IMG/VR virus record: IMGVR_UViG_3300044961_000404
Span: 1 to 31,419 of that record
Reading direction: 5' to 3' (one strand)
Source of the DNA: a virus
Length of the DNA: 31,419 nucleotides
Part shown: positions 16,246-23,909 of the stretch, in pieces
Layout: each line of letters starts with the position of its first letter
Numbering within the stretch: the stretch's first letter is position 1
The notes under the pieces: model-generated
Seen by the model: the letters and a program-made list of their open reading frames with translations, nothing else
Database searches by the model: none
What the model was told of the DNA's origin: nothing
Translations under genes and position numbers: made by a program

Positions 16246-16491
16246 GCGCCATGTTCTCCCTGAAATTAACCGTTGCGTCGCGGCGTCAATTCAGGCCCGC
16301 GACTCGCCTGCACATCATCGCGCTCGCCGGGTCGCGATGTCCCCGTGTAGGCTTTGATCGGGAGAGGCAGCCCACCTGGCCTCGCGCATGGTTGTTTTCG
16401 CTGTCTATGTCAGCGCCGCCGCTTGCTCACCGGGGCCGGCGGATCCCCGAAAGCGTGGATTTGGGCAGCGCCACGCACCGCTGATTGATTC

Positions 16492-16521
16492 CTACTACCG
16501 CACGGCGGCGCGATTTGTCAA
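16492..16521 (-). promoter_or_regulatory. candidate sigma70-like promoter for the capsid gene
   Basis: TTGACA at 16521-16516 is a perfect -35 box. After 18 bp there is TAGTAG (16497-16492), a weak -10. It points toward the capsid gene, and its -35 overlaps a palindrome. Plausible but unproven because of the poor -10. Confidence 0.4.
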
Positions 16522-16530
16522 CTTAAGTTG
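16519..16530. promoter_or_regulatory. 12-bp perfect palindrome overlapping the -35 box
   Basis: CAACTTAAGTTG is a perfect palindrome whose left arm overlaps three bases of the TTGACA box on the minus strand. A dimeric regulator bound here would compete with or touch RNA polymerase. Which protein would bind is unknown. Confidence 0.4.
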
Positions 16531-16532
16531 GC

Positions 16533-16572
16533 GCGTGGCGCCCCGAGCGCTGGGCGGCGTGGGGCGCCACGC
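16533..16572 (-). terminator. strong 12-bp-stem hairpin between cassette and capsid gene
   Basis: GCGTGGCGCCCC (16533-16544) and its exact reverse complement GGGGCGCCACGC (16561-16572) flank a 16-nt loop. No T-tract follows on the minus strand, so it is not a textbook intrinsic terminator. It may be an attenuating or message-stabilising hairpin that separates the secreted-protein genes from the capsid gene. Confidence 0.45.
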
Positions 16573-16628
16573 TTGCGCTACGCCCGGTCTTTCGTGGGGG
16601 GGTCGCCGAGCATAGCATCCTGTCGGCG

Positions 16629-18260
16629 CTAAGGCGCTATGCGCGCTTTCGCATCCGGAACGCGGTCTATCCACGCGGTAGTGGCGGCATCGCCACTACA
16701 GTTGGCAACTTGCCCAAAACACGATTCGTAGTCTCCTAGCCACGTCGCTGCGCCCGGACATGAAATCGGAGAGCTTACTGGTATCGGCGTTCCCTGCCAC
16801 GGCCCGCTGTGGGCGTAACAGAAGAACTGCACTTGCGCCGCGCCCGAACCAAAATTTTGACAAGTCCCGGTTTTTACGTCGCCAAACGTGTCACTATATC
16901 CGGGCACCGGCGTCCCGAACGCCATGGGCGTCGGTGTGCTCAGGCACGGCGCGTTGCAGAGGGTCAGGTTCGGGCGCCCGCGGCGGTCGTTGGCGGGCGG
17001 GCAAGTGGGGGTTGGGGTTGTCGTAGCGGTCGCCGGCACGGCCGCCGTATGCGTGCGCGTTTGGGTCGGGGTGGGTGTTCGCGTCGGTGTCAGCGTAGGT
17101 GTCCTAGTGATCGTATTCGTAGGCGTGTTGGTTGCAGACGCGGCTGGGGTCGACGTGGCGGTCGGCGCCTCGCCGCAGGAGCTACCGGGTTCGAGTGGGG
17201 CGCCGATGCAAGCTTCTCCCGCATGCCACGTGCCACCAGAAGCGTCGCACGTCGCTTCGTCGATAATCGTCTGGTTGCTCCCGACGCACGTCGCGCCGTC
17301 GCCGAAATCCCCAGCGCAGCAACCGACTTCTGGTGACGCTACGCACGCCCCAAGCAGCTCGGAGCACTGAGCGCCGAGGAGCCAGTCGCTACCCGGGAGG
17401 CATCCATCAGGCCCGGATAGGTCCTCACAAGATACTTCCCGCTGGCAGCATCCAGATCCAGCGACGCAAGTATCCCCGACGCAAGTTTCGTTTACATGAA
17501 ACACCCCCGGCGGAGCGCAATTATCGCCCGGCCCCATCGGCGAGCAGGCCCCTTCCCCCTGGCAACAGCCATATGCCGGCAGCGGCGTTGGCGTTGGCGT
17601 CTGCGTCGGCAGAGGCGACGGCGTCAACGTCACGCAATTCCCCGGACCCACCCCGCCTTCAGCATTGCAAAGCGCATTAGGAAAAAACGTTCCGCCAACG
17701 GAATCGCAAAGGGACTCCGTAAGCTGCGCGCAGTTTCCTTCGGTGTCCTCGCAGCAACTATTCGGCGTCTGGGTCGGCGTGGCCGCTGCGACCGTGATGG
17801 AGCCGTCCTCCGTGGAGCACGACACGGGGCCGCCGGAGTCCTCTAGCACGCAGCCACCCGAGACAGGCGGAGAGCAACCACTAGCGTCGAACTCCACGGG
17901 GCTAACGCCAATGTTATCTCCATTAAACGACACAACGGCCAGCTCGGCATTGGGTACGTTGATCGGCGTCACGCAAGCAATCGCAATGCAGATCTTTCCC
18001 GCGACTAGCGTATTCGCCGAGAACAAACACCCGGCGCTACTGGCGTCAGAGCCAATCAGGACCGTACCAACGGAGACAATCGAAATGTCGTAGCTCAATC
18101 CCAGATCGTAAGCGTTGATCGTGCTGGAATCATCGACCCGCACGGATACGTTCGCTGAGCCACCCAGGGCTAGGGTCTGCGTCGCTGGGTCAATGCTAAC
18201 CGTCACCGCAGCGGCAGTGTTCGCTAACAGCGCACCGAGCGCCACGATCAGCCGTCTCAT
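16629..18260 (-). CDS. secreted cohesin-like / Cys-repeat / Thr-Pro protein
   Basis: A 543-residue protein. The ATG at 18260 was chosen (over one 39 bp upstream) because it overlaps the LamG gene's stop as ATGA and gives a Sec signal peptide, MRRLIVALGALLANTAAA. Residues about 19-160 resemble a cohesin-type beta-sandwich (VSIDPATQTLALGGSANVSV, NAYDLGLSYDISIVSVGTVL). Then come several Cys modules of the CC-x-C-x-C-x3-GG-x-C type (for example SCCEDTEGNCAQLTESLCDS), separated by Thr-Pro linkers. A long Thr-Pro linker and a Cys-containing C-terminal domain of about 110 residues end the protein. That last part is homologous to the end of the 245-residue gene product upstream. This is host-like extracellular architecture and unusual in a phage head cluster. 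Function unknown; adhesion or surface decoration is a guess. Confidence 0.8.
   Translation of the reverse strand: MRRLIVALGALLANTAAAVTVSIDPATQTLALGGSANVSVRVDDSSTINAYDLGLSYDISIVSVGTVLIGSDASSAGCLFSANTLVAGKICIAIACVTPINVPNAELAVVSFNGDNIGVSPVEFDASGCSPPVSGGCVLEDSGGPVSCSTEDGSITVAAATPTQTPNSCCEDTEGNCAQLTESLCDSVGGTFFPNALCNAEGGVGPGNCVTLTPSPLPTQTPTPTPLPAYGCCQGEGACSPMGPGDNCAPPGVFHVNETCVGDTCVAGSGCCQREVSCEDLSGPDGCLPGSDWLLGAQCSELLGACVASPEVGCCAGDFGDGATCVGSNQTIIDEATCDASGGTWHAGEACIGAPLEPGSSCGEAPTATSTPAASATNTPTNTITRTPTLTPTRTPTPTQTRTHTAAVPATATTTPTPTCPPANDRRGRPNLTLCNAPCLSTPTPMAFGTPVPGYSDTFGDVKTGTCQNFGSGAAQVQFFCYAHSGPWQGTPIPVSSPISCPGAATWLGDYESCFGQVANCSGDAATTAWIDRVPDAKARIAP
16901..17087 (-). repeat. 187-bp direct repeat, copy 2
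   Basis: Base-for-base identical to 19549-19735 and in the same orientation. It encodes the Thr-Pro linker end and the start of the C-terminal domain (PANDRRGRPNLTLCNAPCLS and onward). Sequence outside the block diverges abruptly, although the proteins remain homologous downstream. Confidence 0.95.
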
Positions 18261-19033
18261 AACCCACCGAGCTCCAGCTCGCTGAGGGCGCGGCTCCACA
18301 CGCGCACGTCACGCATCCGCCCGAAGAAGGGGTCGTAGGGACCGCCCTGCGTTGGCGGCTCGGCTCCGACGTAGATCACCTGATCTCGGGTGATCGGGCT
18401 GAGCTGCGCGGCCATCTGCTTGCGGCGCATCAGGACGCCGTTGACGTACAGCCGCAGATCGAGGCCGTCCACCGTGACGGCGATGATCTTCTCTGCGTCC
18501 AGTGGCCACTCGAAGAACGTGAATACAGTCTCGTTCATGTTGTCCACTGGATTCACCGGCTGCGTCGGCGGCACGGAACCGACGTTCGCCTGCGCAATCA
18601 CGTTGACCACACGTGGCCACTGGCGCATGGTCACGCCGATCGAGAAGCGCGGCAGCAGTGGCGACTCGCCGCCGAGATAGAACAGCACCTGCGTCGAGGA
18701 TGCCAGCGATCCCAGCGCGACGCGAAACTGTACCGTGAACGGCGGCTCCAGCGTTGGCGCAGGCACCCTGAGCCACGACGGCCCGCGGCGATGGAACGTG
18801 CCGCCCGCAGGACCAAACTCGATATTGTGCGCGCCGGCAACGGCTGCCGTTAGCGAGTAGTCTAGCAACAGGCTGTGGTCTACGCCAAGACAGTCGATGT
18901 TGTCCAAGCGCGCCGCGAGGCTCCGCAACTGTCCAGCGATCTCCGGGACCGTCAGTGGCTGACCCTGCACCAGGGTCGCCGGCAGGAACAGCGCGGCACC
19001 GGTCAAGCCAACGACACACTGGCGCAGGGTCAT
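18257..19033 (-). CDS. secreted LamG/concanavalin-like lectin domain protein
   Basis: A 258-residue protein with a Sec signal peptide (MTLRQCVVGLTGAALFLPAT then LVQGQ). The remainder fits a LamG/concanavalin A-like jelly roll: PFTVQFRVALGSLASSTQVL as inner strands, EKIIAVTVDGLDLRLYVNGV with the usual 'DG..L.LYVNG' hallmark, and the closing GRMRDVRVWSRALSELEL, typical of LamG-3 type domains. Such domains bind glycans or proteins. GAGGTGA lies just upstream of the ATG. Its stop overlaps the next secreted gene's start. It could decorate the virion or the infected cell surface; a signal peptide favours export from the cell. Confidence 0.8.
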   Translation of the reverse strand: MTLRQCVVGLTGAALFLPATLVQGQPLTVPEIAGQLRSLAARLDNIDCLGVDHSLLLDYSLTAAVAGAHNIEFGPAGGTFHRRGPSWLRVPAPTLEPPFTVQFRVALGSLASSTQVLFYLGGESPLLPRFSIGVTMRQWPRVVNVIAQANVGSVPPTQPVNPVDNMNETVFTFFEWPLDAEKIIAVTVDGLDLRLYVNGVLMRRKQMAAQLSPITRDQVIYVGAEPPTQGGPYDPFFGRMRDVRVWSRALSELELGGL

Positions 19034-19051
19034 CTCGTCACCTCTTTTCGG

Positions 19052-19258
19052 CTACTCTCCCGCTTTTCCCAAGAACGAAAGCGTCGAGCCATCCGTGAAC
19101 TTGATCTCGATATCCCGCACGTCGGGATCATTGAGATAATCAGGATGATGCCTCGCCCGGAGGTAGAACGTATTCTGTGGTTGGATGAAGTAGTGCGTTT
19201 CGATCTGGTTCTCGTCCGGCACTGTCACTAAGTGCATCCCGGGTCCTTCTGCTGCCAT
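19052..19258 (-). CDS. 68-residue hypothetical protein
   Basis: A small protein (MAAEGPGMHLVTVPDENQIE through TDGSTLSFLGKAGE), with AAAGGAGAAGG well placed before the ATG. The pattern suggests a small beta-rich domain (THYFIQPQNTFYLRA, DIEIKFTDGSTLSFL). It has no signal peptide, unlike its three neighbours. No family recognised. It could be a virion protein left in its original place when the cassette was inserted. Confidence 0.65.
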   Translation of the reverse strand: MAAEGPGMHLVTVPDENQIETHYFIQPQNTFYLRARHHPDYLNDPDVRDIEIKFTDGSTLSFLGKAGE

Positions 19259-19282
19259 TGCCTTCTCCTTTCGTCCCTTGCT

Positions 19283-20020
19283 TTACGGAGCAACCGGAGC
19301 CACCGCGTCCGGAAGCCGATCTACCCACGCATTGGTTGTTGCCGAGCCCGCGCACGACGACACTTTTCCGAAGCATAGCTCGAAAGTCCCTTCCCATGTC
19401 GCACTGCCCGGGCATGAAATCGGAGTAGTGACCGGAATCGGCGTCCCTTGCCACGGACCGGCGTGCGCGTAGCAGAAAAATTGCACCTGCGCCGTCCCGG
19501 TGGATTGGCAAGTGCCGGTCTTGACGCGGCCGAATAGATCATTGAAGGCGGGCACCGGCGTCCCGAACGCCATGGGCGTCGGTGTGCTCAGGCACGGCGC
19601 GTTGCAGAGGGTCAGGTTCGGGCGCCCGCGGCGGTCGTTGGCGGGCGGGCAAGTGGGGGTTGGGGTTGTCGTAGCGGTCGCCGGCACGGCCGCCGTATGC
19701 GTGCGCGTTTGGGTCGGGGTGGGTGTTCGCGTCGGGCTATTGGTAAATGTGAAGGTTGGTGTTCGGGTTGGGCTGCGGGTGCTGGTATGACTGAACGTTG
19801 GCGCGGACGTTTGAGTGATGGTTGGCGTGCGCGTGGGCGAATTGGGGATGGTATTTGTAGGCGTGTTCGTGGGGGACGGCGCCGGGGTATGGGTCTCTGT
19901 CGGCTCCGGTGTATCGGTCGGCGTTTGCGTTGGTTCCTCGGTTTCGGTTGCGGTTTGCGCTAGCGCTACACCTGCCAGGAACGACAGAGCAATGACTGTC
20001 AGTATCCAGCGCTTCGTCAT
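19283..20020 (-). CDS. secreted Thr-Pro-rich protein with Cys C-terminal domain
   Basis: A 245-residue protein with a clear Sec signal peptide (MTKRWILTVIALSFLAGVAL, then AQ). Residues about 23-125 are a continuous Thr/Pro/Ser-rich linker of TPT, TNTPT and TRTPT units. The last 115 residues form a Cys-containing domain (LTLCNAPCLSTPTPMAFGTP, KTGTCQ, VQFFCYAHAGPWQGTPIPV, ISCPGSATW, CFGKVSSC) homologous to the end of the 543-residue secreted protein. Part of the match is DNA-identical over 187 bp. AGGGAGAAGG precedes the ATG. Thr-Pro linkers normally hold surface domains away from the cell wall. Function unknown. Confidence 0.8.
   Translation of the reverse strand: MTKRWILTVIALSFLAGVALAQTATETEEPTQTPTDTPEPTETHTPAPSPTNTPTNTIPNSPTRTPTITQTSAPTFSHTSTRSPTRTPTFTFTNSPTRTPTPTQTRTHTAAVPATATTTPTPTCPPANDRRGRPNLTLCNAPCLSTPTPMAFGTPVPAFNDLFGRVKTGTCQSTGTAQVQFFCYAHAGPWQGTPIPVTTPISCPGSATWEGTFELCFGKVSSCAGSATTNAWVDRLPDAVAPVAP
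19549..19735 (-). repeat. 187-bp direct repeat, copy 1
   Basis: Identical to 16901-17087, 2648 bp apart, same orientation, in the 245-residue secreted protein gene. Perfect identity next to diverged flanks points to recent gene conversion or recombination between the two paralogous ends. Confidence 0.95.
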
Positions 20021-20033
20021 GGCCTTCTCCCTG

Positions 20034-21140
20034 CTACGCTAGGCGCGTATGCCAATTTGGGTCGGCGCGATCCATCTTCTCGATGTACTCCGCCCGCGCC
20101 TCTGGGTCCATCGCCATCAGGTCGGCGCGGCTCTGGATGCGCGGGGGCGGGGCGCTACCTGTGCGCGCCATGGCCTGCACCGATGATGCCGCCGTAGCGG
20201 CCTGCTCGGCGCGCACCCTTTCGGCCGCCGAGACAGCGGCGGCAGGGGCCGCGCCGGCTCCATTGCGCGCGTTGCCGTTCCCATTCCAGCCCATGAGTTG
20301 CGCCTGCGTGTAAACCACCTCGGCGGGATTGCGGCCGAGAACCCGCGCGCCATTGATGAGCCTTTGCCGGCGCTCCTCGAATAGCACCTCAAAGGCGATG
20401 CGTTGAGAAGCTTCGTCCTCCGTGATGCCATGCTGTACAGCGGCCTGTCGGACAATCTGCGGCACCCTCTGTCGGATCTTGAGCGCAGCGTCGGCGAGCT
20501 CGCCGCTCTCTTGGGCCCGTCGCGTTTCCTGCTCGACGTAGAAATTGAACGCCTGGGGATAATCTGGGTGCTGCTGGGTAAACGCTGCGGCCTGCTGAGC
20601 AAGCGCCGCCTCTTCGGCTTGCCTAGCCAGTTGCGCTTCGAGTTGGGCGATGCGCTGGTTTTGCTGCTCGATGGGATCCGCCTCGACCGCCTCCTGCTGC
20701 CAGCCGGGCTGCTGCTCGCGAGCCAGCCGCTCTTGCTCAATCGCCTGAAGCCTTCGTTCGAGCTCAAGGGCGCGGGCGCGTTCGGCCAAGAGCTCCTGCT
20801 CGGCTGCTTTCTTCTGGCGCTCGATCTCTCGGAGCTGCTTCCAGCTCAACGGCCGCTGCTGCTGTTGCTGCTCTGCCTGCGGCCCCGTGGCGGCCTCGGT
20901 TGCCGGCGGCATGGCGGGCGCAGGCGGCTCCGGCGCTGCGCCTGCGGCGCTGCTTGGATCTTCTGCCCCCTCGGCCGGTTGCGCCGCGGGCAATTCACCA
21001 TCGGCTACGTCGAGCGCTTCCTCGCGCTGCACCGGTTCCGGTTGTGAATCGCGCTGCGTAAGCTCGGCCGAATGCGCCGGAAAACGCTGCGCCAATTCAT
21101 CCATCGTTGCACGCTCCATCTCCTCGAATGGATCAGCCAT
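20034..21140 (-). CDS. capsid scaffolding protein
   Basis: A 368-residue, very charged protein rich in Glu, Gln and Ala. Residues about 85-225 form a long predicted coiled coil (RPLSWKQLREIERQKKAAEQ through QLEAQLARQAEEAALAQQAA). The C-terminus (PEARAEYIEKMDRADPNWHT) is a short helix-turn of the type that contacts coat protein in scaffolds. Low complexity, high charge and position directly after the portal gene (8-bp overlap) are standard for podovirus scaffold genes. Normally the coat gene follows directly; here a 3.8-kb cassette intervenes. Confidence 0.8.
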   Translation of the reverse strand: MADPFEEMERATMDELAQRFPAHSAELTQRDSQPEPVQREEALDVADGELPAAQPAEGAEDPSSAAGAAPEPPAPAMPPATEAATGPQAEQQQQQRPLSWKQLREIERQKKAAEQELLAERARALELERRLQAIEQERLAREQQPGWQQEAVEADPIEQQNQRIAQLEAQLARQAEEAALAQQAAAFTQQHPDYPQAFNFYVEQETRRAQESGELADAALKIRQRVPQIVRQAAVQHGITEDEASQRIAFEVLFEERRQRLINGARVLGRNPAEVVYTQAQLMGWNGNGNARNGAGAAPAAAVSAAERVRAEQAATAASSVQAMARTGSAPPPRIQSRADLMAMDPEARAEYIEKMDRADPNWHTRLA

Positions 21141-23313
21141 CGTTCCTCCCGCTGTTTTGCTTGGCCAGCCGCTCCTGGTGCTTGGTGATGATTTCCATCA
21201 GGTCAGTGACCAGCTGGGCCTGCGCCTTGCTGCGCTCCATGTCCTGGCGCGTCGCTTCTAGAATTGCTCGCTGCTGCGCTTCTCTGGCTTCGGTAGAAGC
21301 GCGCATATCTTCGCGGCGAGCCCCGGAAACGATCTCCGCCGTGCGCGCCATCTCTAGCTGCGTTTGCGCCTTGAGCTTGTCGATTTTGGCCTGCGTCTCG
21401 CGCGGATCTTTCGGCGCCCCGCGTCCGTGCAGGTTGATTCCCATCTGGGCCGCCATCTCGTTGCGCTTGCGCTCCTCCATCATCCCCTGAATGATCTCCT
21501 GCCTGACTTTCACCGGGAAAGGCAAGTAATTCAGCATCGATGGGACGAACATGCCCATGCGCGACAAGTGCGGAGCGATCTGCATTAGGAATTGCGAATA
21601 CTGCTGGCGCAGCATCGGGTCCTGATCGGTGTCGTCAATAATGACATCGTACTCCAGGGAGAACGGCTCCCGAAGCAGCTTGATCGTTTCCGGGCCATAG
21701 TCGCCAGCCACGCGAATGAGGCGCCCATCGGCAATCAATCCCAGGAAGGCAGCGATGGTCCTCGCTTCATCCTCGGTTCGATAGCGAGACAACGAGTCGA
21801 ACTCGTGGGCGAGAAGGACCTGGCTGATGTGCTGTCGCTGGCGCATCATCTGCGCCGGCATCTCCCCGCCACTGGCGCTCTCCAAGCCAAGGCTCGTCAT
21901 CGATAGGCCGGTGACCTGCTCCATCGATCTGATGCACCACTCCAGCATCGTCATCGTCGCCGGTGGAATGCTCGGGGCCTGCTTCTCCTTGAAGCGGCCT
22001 TCCGCTAGGGCGCCGTGGGAGACCTCGTTCACCGACCCTGGTTGGCTATAGGTTTGCTTGAAGGCGTCGCGCTGCGCATTGTCGTCGAAAGCGGTGGTTT
22101 CTACGATGGCACCCCCCTTGGCGCTCACCGCGATAATCTCGATCAGTTGATTGAAGAATTTGTTCGCGTAGCGCTGCGGATCCATCAGCAAGCGCACGAA
22201 GCCATACCATTGCCGAGAGTCCTCGTCGTAGTGGCCCGTCATGAAGTTGAGGGTGAAGCGATCGCCGGGCAGTCGCTTCGGATCCCCCAGCATGTACTGG
22301 CGATCGAGAACGTATGCGCTGCGATAGACTCGGTGATTGGCGCGTTCGGCTAGTATGCGCACGTTGGGCGACAGGATCTGGAGCTCGCGCTCGTAGCGGC
22401 GGAATTCCTCCTCGTCCATCCAGACGTATTCGCCGGTGACCGGATCACGAAAGGAGCGGCCCTCTTCGTCGGATACGTATTGAAACTGCATCAACTTGAC
22501 CTTGTTGCGCAACGACGGGTCTCTGCGGGCTTTGTCGATAGGCTCGGTCTCGATGTAGTCCACCGTGTACCAGATTTGCGATGGCCCGGGCGGGAAGGCT
22601 CGCTGCTCCCGCGCCGCGCCTATTGCTTCGATCAATCCCGCGTACTTCGGGAATTGGCGAATCGCATCGGCCTTATCCACCTCCGCCTCGCGGGCGCGCC
22701 AGCGGGTGGTGCGAAGGTTCTCGTCGGAGCAGTCCGGCCAGATGCACTCCATCGGCGAGATGCGCACGTGCTGGATCAGGCCGCGCGGGTCGCGCTGCTT
22801 GTCTAGGTACGTCTCGGTGCATCCGATACCTGTGATGAGCAGATCCTCGAATGCGCGCGAACGTTCGTAGGAGCCCCCGCAACGAGACATCGCCCATTCG
22901 TAACCCTGCGTCAGGTATTCGCCGAAGCTCTGCTGTTGCAAGTTGTCGATGATCGCTGGCTCGAAGCGAAGCGCGCGGGGGGCCCGACGCTCGATCCCCG
23001 ATACATAGCGCACAAACTTTTGAACCGAATTGAACGCCGTGTCCGGGCGCTTATTCATGCGCAGGACGCGGCGCGTTTCGGCGTCGTACTGATCTCCCGC
23101 AACGAATCGATAGGCTTCGCGCGCGTTGTTGACGAACGTCGTGCGCGCATCATTCTGTGCGGCAACCTCCCGCAGGATCCAGCGCAGCAGTTCTTCACCA
23201 CGCGACGGCGGCTGGATCGGCGCTGGGCGCTCGTTCGTGGCGCGGCTTTCGTCGATTTTGTCGCCGACCTCCACTGATGACTTGGTCGCATCGAAGAGCG
23301 GTGTCGTTGCCAT
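21133..23313 (-). CDS. portal protein, P22 type
   Basis: A 726-residue protein, almost the length of P22 gp1 (725). Family features include an N-terminal helical block (FVNNAREAYRFVAGDQYDAE), the segment RPDTAFNSVQKFVRYVSGIE typical of P22-like portals, GYEWAMSRCGGSYERSRAFE, IGCTETYLD, and a long C-terminal helical region (QAKIDKLKAQTQLEMARTAE) corresponding to the portal barrel. The dodecameric portal sits at one capsid vertex, is the DNA channel, and docks TerL during packaging and the gp4-like adaptor afterwards. The Shine-Dalgarno is weak (GAGAG). The gene is separated from terL by an oppositely oriented ORF. Confidence 0.9.
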   Translation of the reverse strand: MATTPLFDATKSSVEVGDKIDESRATNERPAPIQPPSRGEELLRWILREVAAQNDARTTFVNNAREAYRFVAGDQYDAETRRVLRMNKRPDTAFNSVQKFVRYVSGIERRAPRALRFEPAIIDNLQQQSFGEYLTQGYEWAMSRCGGSYERSRAFEDLLITGIGCTETYLDKQRDPRGLIQHVRISPMECIWPDCSDENLRTTRWRAREAEVDKADAIRQFPKYAGLIEAIGAAREQRAFPPGPSQIWYTVDYIETEPIDKARRDPSLRNKVKLMQFQYVSDEEGRSFRDPVTGEYVWMDEEEFRRYERELQILSPNVRILAERANHRVYRSAYVLDRQYMLGDPKRLPGDRFTLNFMTGHYDEDSRQWYGFVRLLMDPQRYANKFFNQLIEIIAVSAKGGAIVETTAFDDNAQRDAFKQTYSQPGSVNEVSHGALAEGRFKEKQAPSIPPATMTMLEWCIRSMEQVTGLSMTSLGLESASGGEMPAQMMRQRQHISQVLLAHEFDSLSRYRTEDEARTIAAFLGLIADGRLIRVAGDYGPETIKLLREPFSLEYDVIIDDTDQDPMLRQQYSQFLMQIAPHLSRMGMFVPSMLNYLPFPVKVRQEIIQGMMEERKRNEMAAQMGINLHGRGAPKDPRETQAKIDKLKAQTQLEMARTAEIVSGARREDMRASTEAREAQQRAILEATRQDMERSKAQAQLVTDLMEIITKHQERLAKQNSGRNDG

Positions 23314-23482
23314 CGGCTCTCGCGTCTAACACATGCCGGCGGTATAAGCCAAGTCAACGAGCATGCGGACATACTCGTTTTTGCGAACGCTAGCCTCTTT
23401 CTACTTCGTTTTCGGTCGCGGTAATTTCAGCCGCCACGATTGCAGTTCGTCCTATCTTCTCAGGCGACTACTGGCGGCGCTG

Positions 23483-23908
23483 GTGTTTCATGGACATCGC
23501 GTCGTTGACGACCCACTGAATCGCGGCAACGTCGCCTGGCTCGATGCACACCAGCGCGTGCAATGGGGCATCGCTCTGGTCGCGCAACGCACGCGATACG
23601 GTCGCTTGGGTTTGCGCAAAATGACCAAGCCACATTTTCGCGGCAAGCGGCGACGGCGCGCCGCAGAGGGGATCCGGCGGTACCACTGGGCGCCGCGATG
23701 GGGCGACTTCACGCATTGGAGCGTGAAGATGCCGCCCGGCCCCCGGGCGCCGGTCTACTTCGTGATGTTTCCACGCGGCGCCCTGGTCGTGCCAGAAGTA
23801 TTTTTGGACAAATTTGGCGGCATCAAAGTGATGCGCTTGCTGCACCTCTGGGAGCGTTACGACATCCTATGGGCTCTGCCGCACATCCCCGAAGATCTCT
23901 TCCCGTAA
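23483..23908 (+). CDS. convergent hypothetical protein between terL and portal
   Basis: This is the only plausible plus-strand gene. Its TAA ends one base before the terL stop, so the two genes meet tail to tail. With the GTG at 23483 the product is 141 residues; an ATG at 23363 is possible, but codons before 23483 have low GC at third positions, unlike the rest. The second half looks protein-like (HWAPRWGDFTHWSVKMPPGP, YFVMFPRGALVVPEVFLDKF, LLHLWERYDILWALPHIPED) and has strongly GC-rich third positions in this frame only. The middle is very basic (GKRRRRAAEGIRR). No clear Shine-Dalgarno or family. It is probably a moron or an early-expressed accessory gene. Confidence 0.5.
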   Translation: MFHGHRVVDDPLNRGNVAWLDAHQRVQWGIALVAQRTRYGRLGLRKMTKPHFRGKRRRRAAEGIRRYHWAPRWGDFTHWSVKMPPGPRAPVYFVMFPRGALVVPEVFLDKFGGIKVMRLLHLWERYDILWALPHIPEDLFP

Positions 23909-23909
23909 G

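Larger units (their letters stand above)
16246..16628. other. 383-bp gene-free gap before the capsid gene
   Basis: No convincing gene is seen on either strand. Towards the right end it holds a 12-bp-stem hairpin, a 12-bp palindrome and a TTGACA promoter candidate, all oriented to serve the capsid gene. The part between the promoter and the capsid ATG (about 16250-16490) would be a roughly 240-nt 5' leader in which I see no clear structure. It is the largest gap inside the structural cluster. Confidence 0.6.

Noticed and set aside
16888-17370. Val/Gly-rich 160-residue plus-strand frame over the Thr-Pro region
   Set aside because: It is the antisense reading of Thr-Pro codons; the minus strand has the signal peptide and Cys modules.
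19697-20042. Tandem GT-rich sequence as a simple-sequence or CRISPR-like array
   Set aside because: It is the complement of degenerate Thr-Pro codons, with no fixed period or spacer structure.
20403-21047. Leu/Arg-rich 214-residue plus-strand frame
   Set aside because: Antisense image of the Gln/Glu-rich scaffold coiled coil; no independent support.
23320-23360. Promoter for the portal gene with TTGACT
   Set aside because: No acceptable -10 box at 16-18 bp spacing, so support is too weak to list.
23468-23845. 125-residue minus-strand frame between portal and terL
   Set aside because: Third-position GC and residue patterns favour the plus-strand frame; the minus frame has no Shine-Dalgarno and no protein-like pattern.
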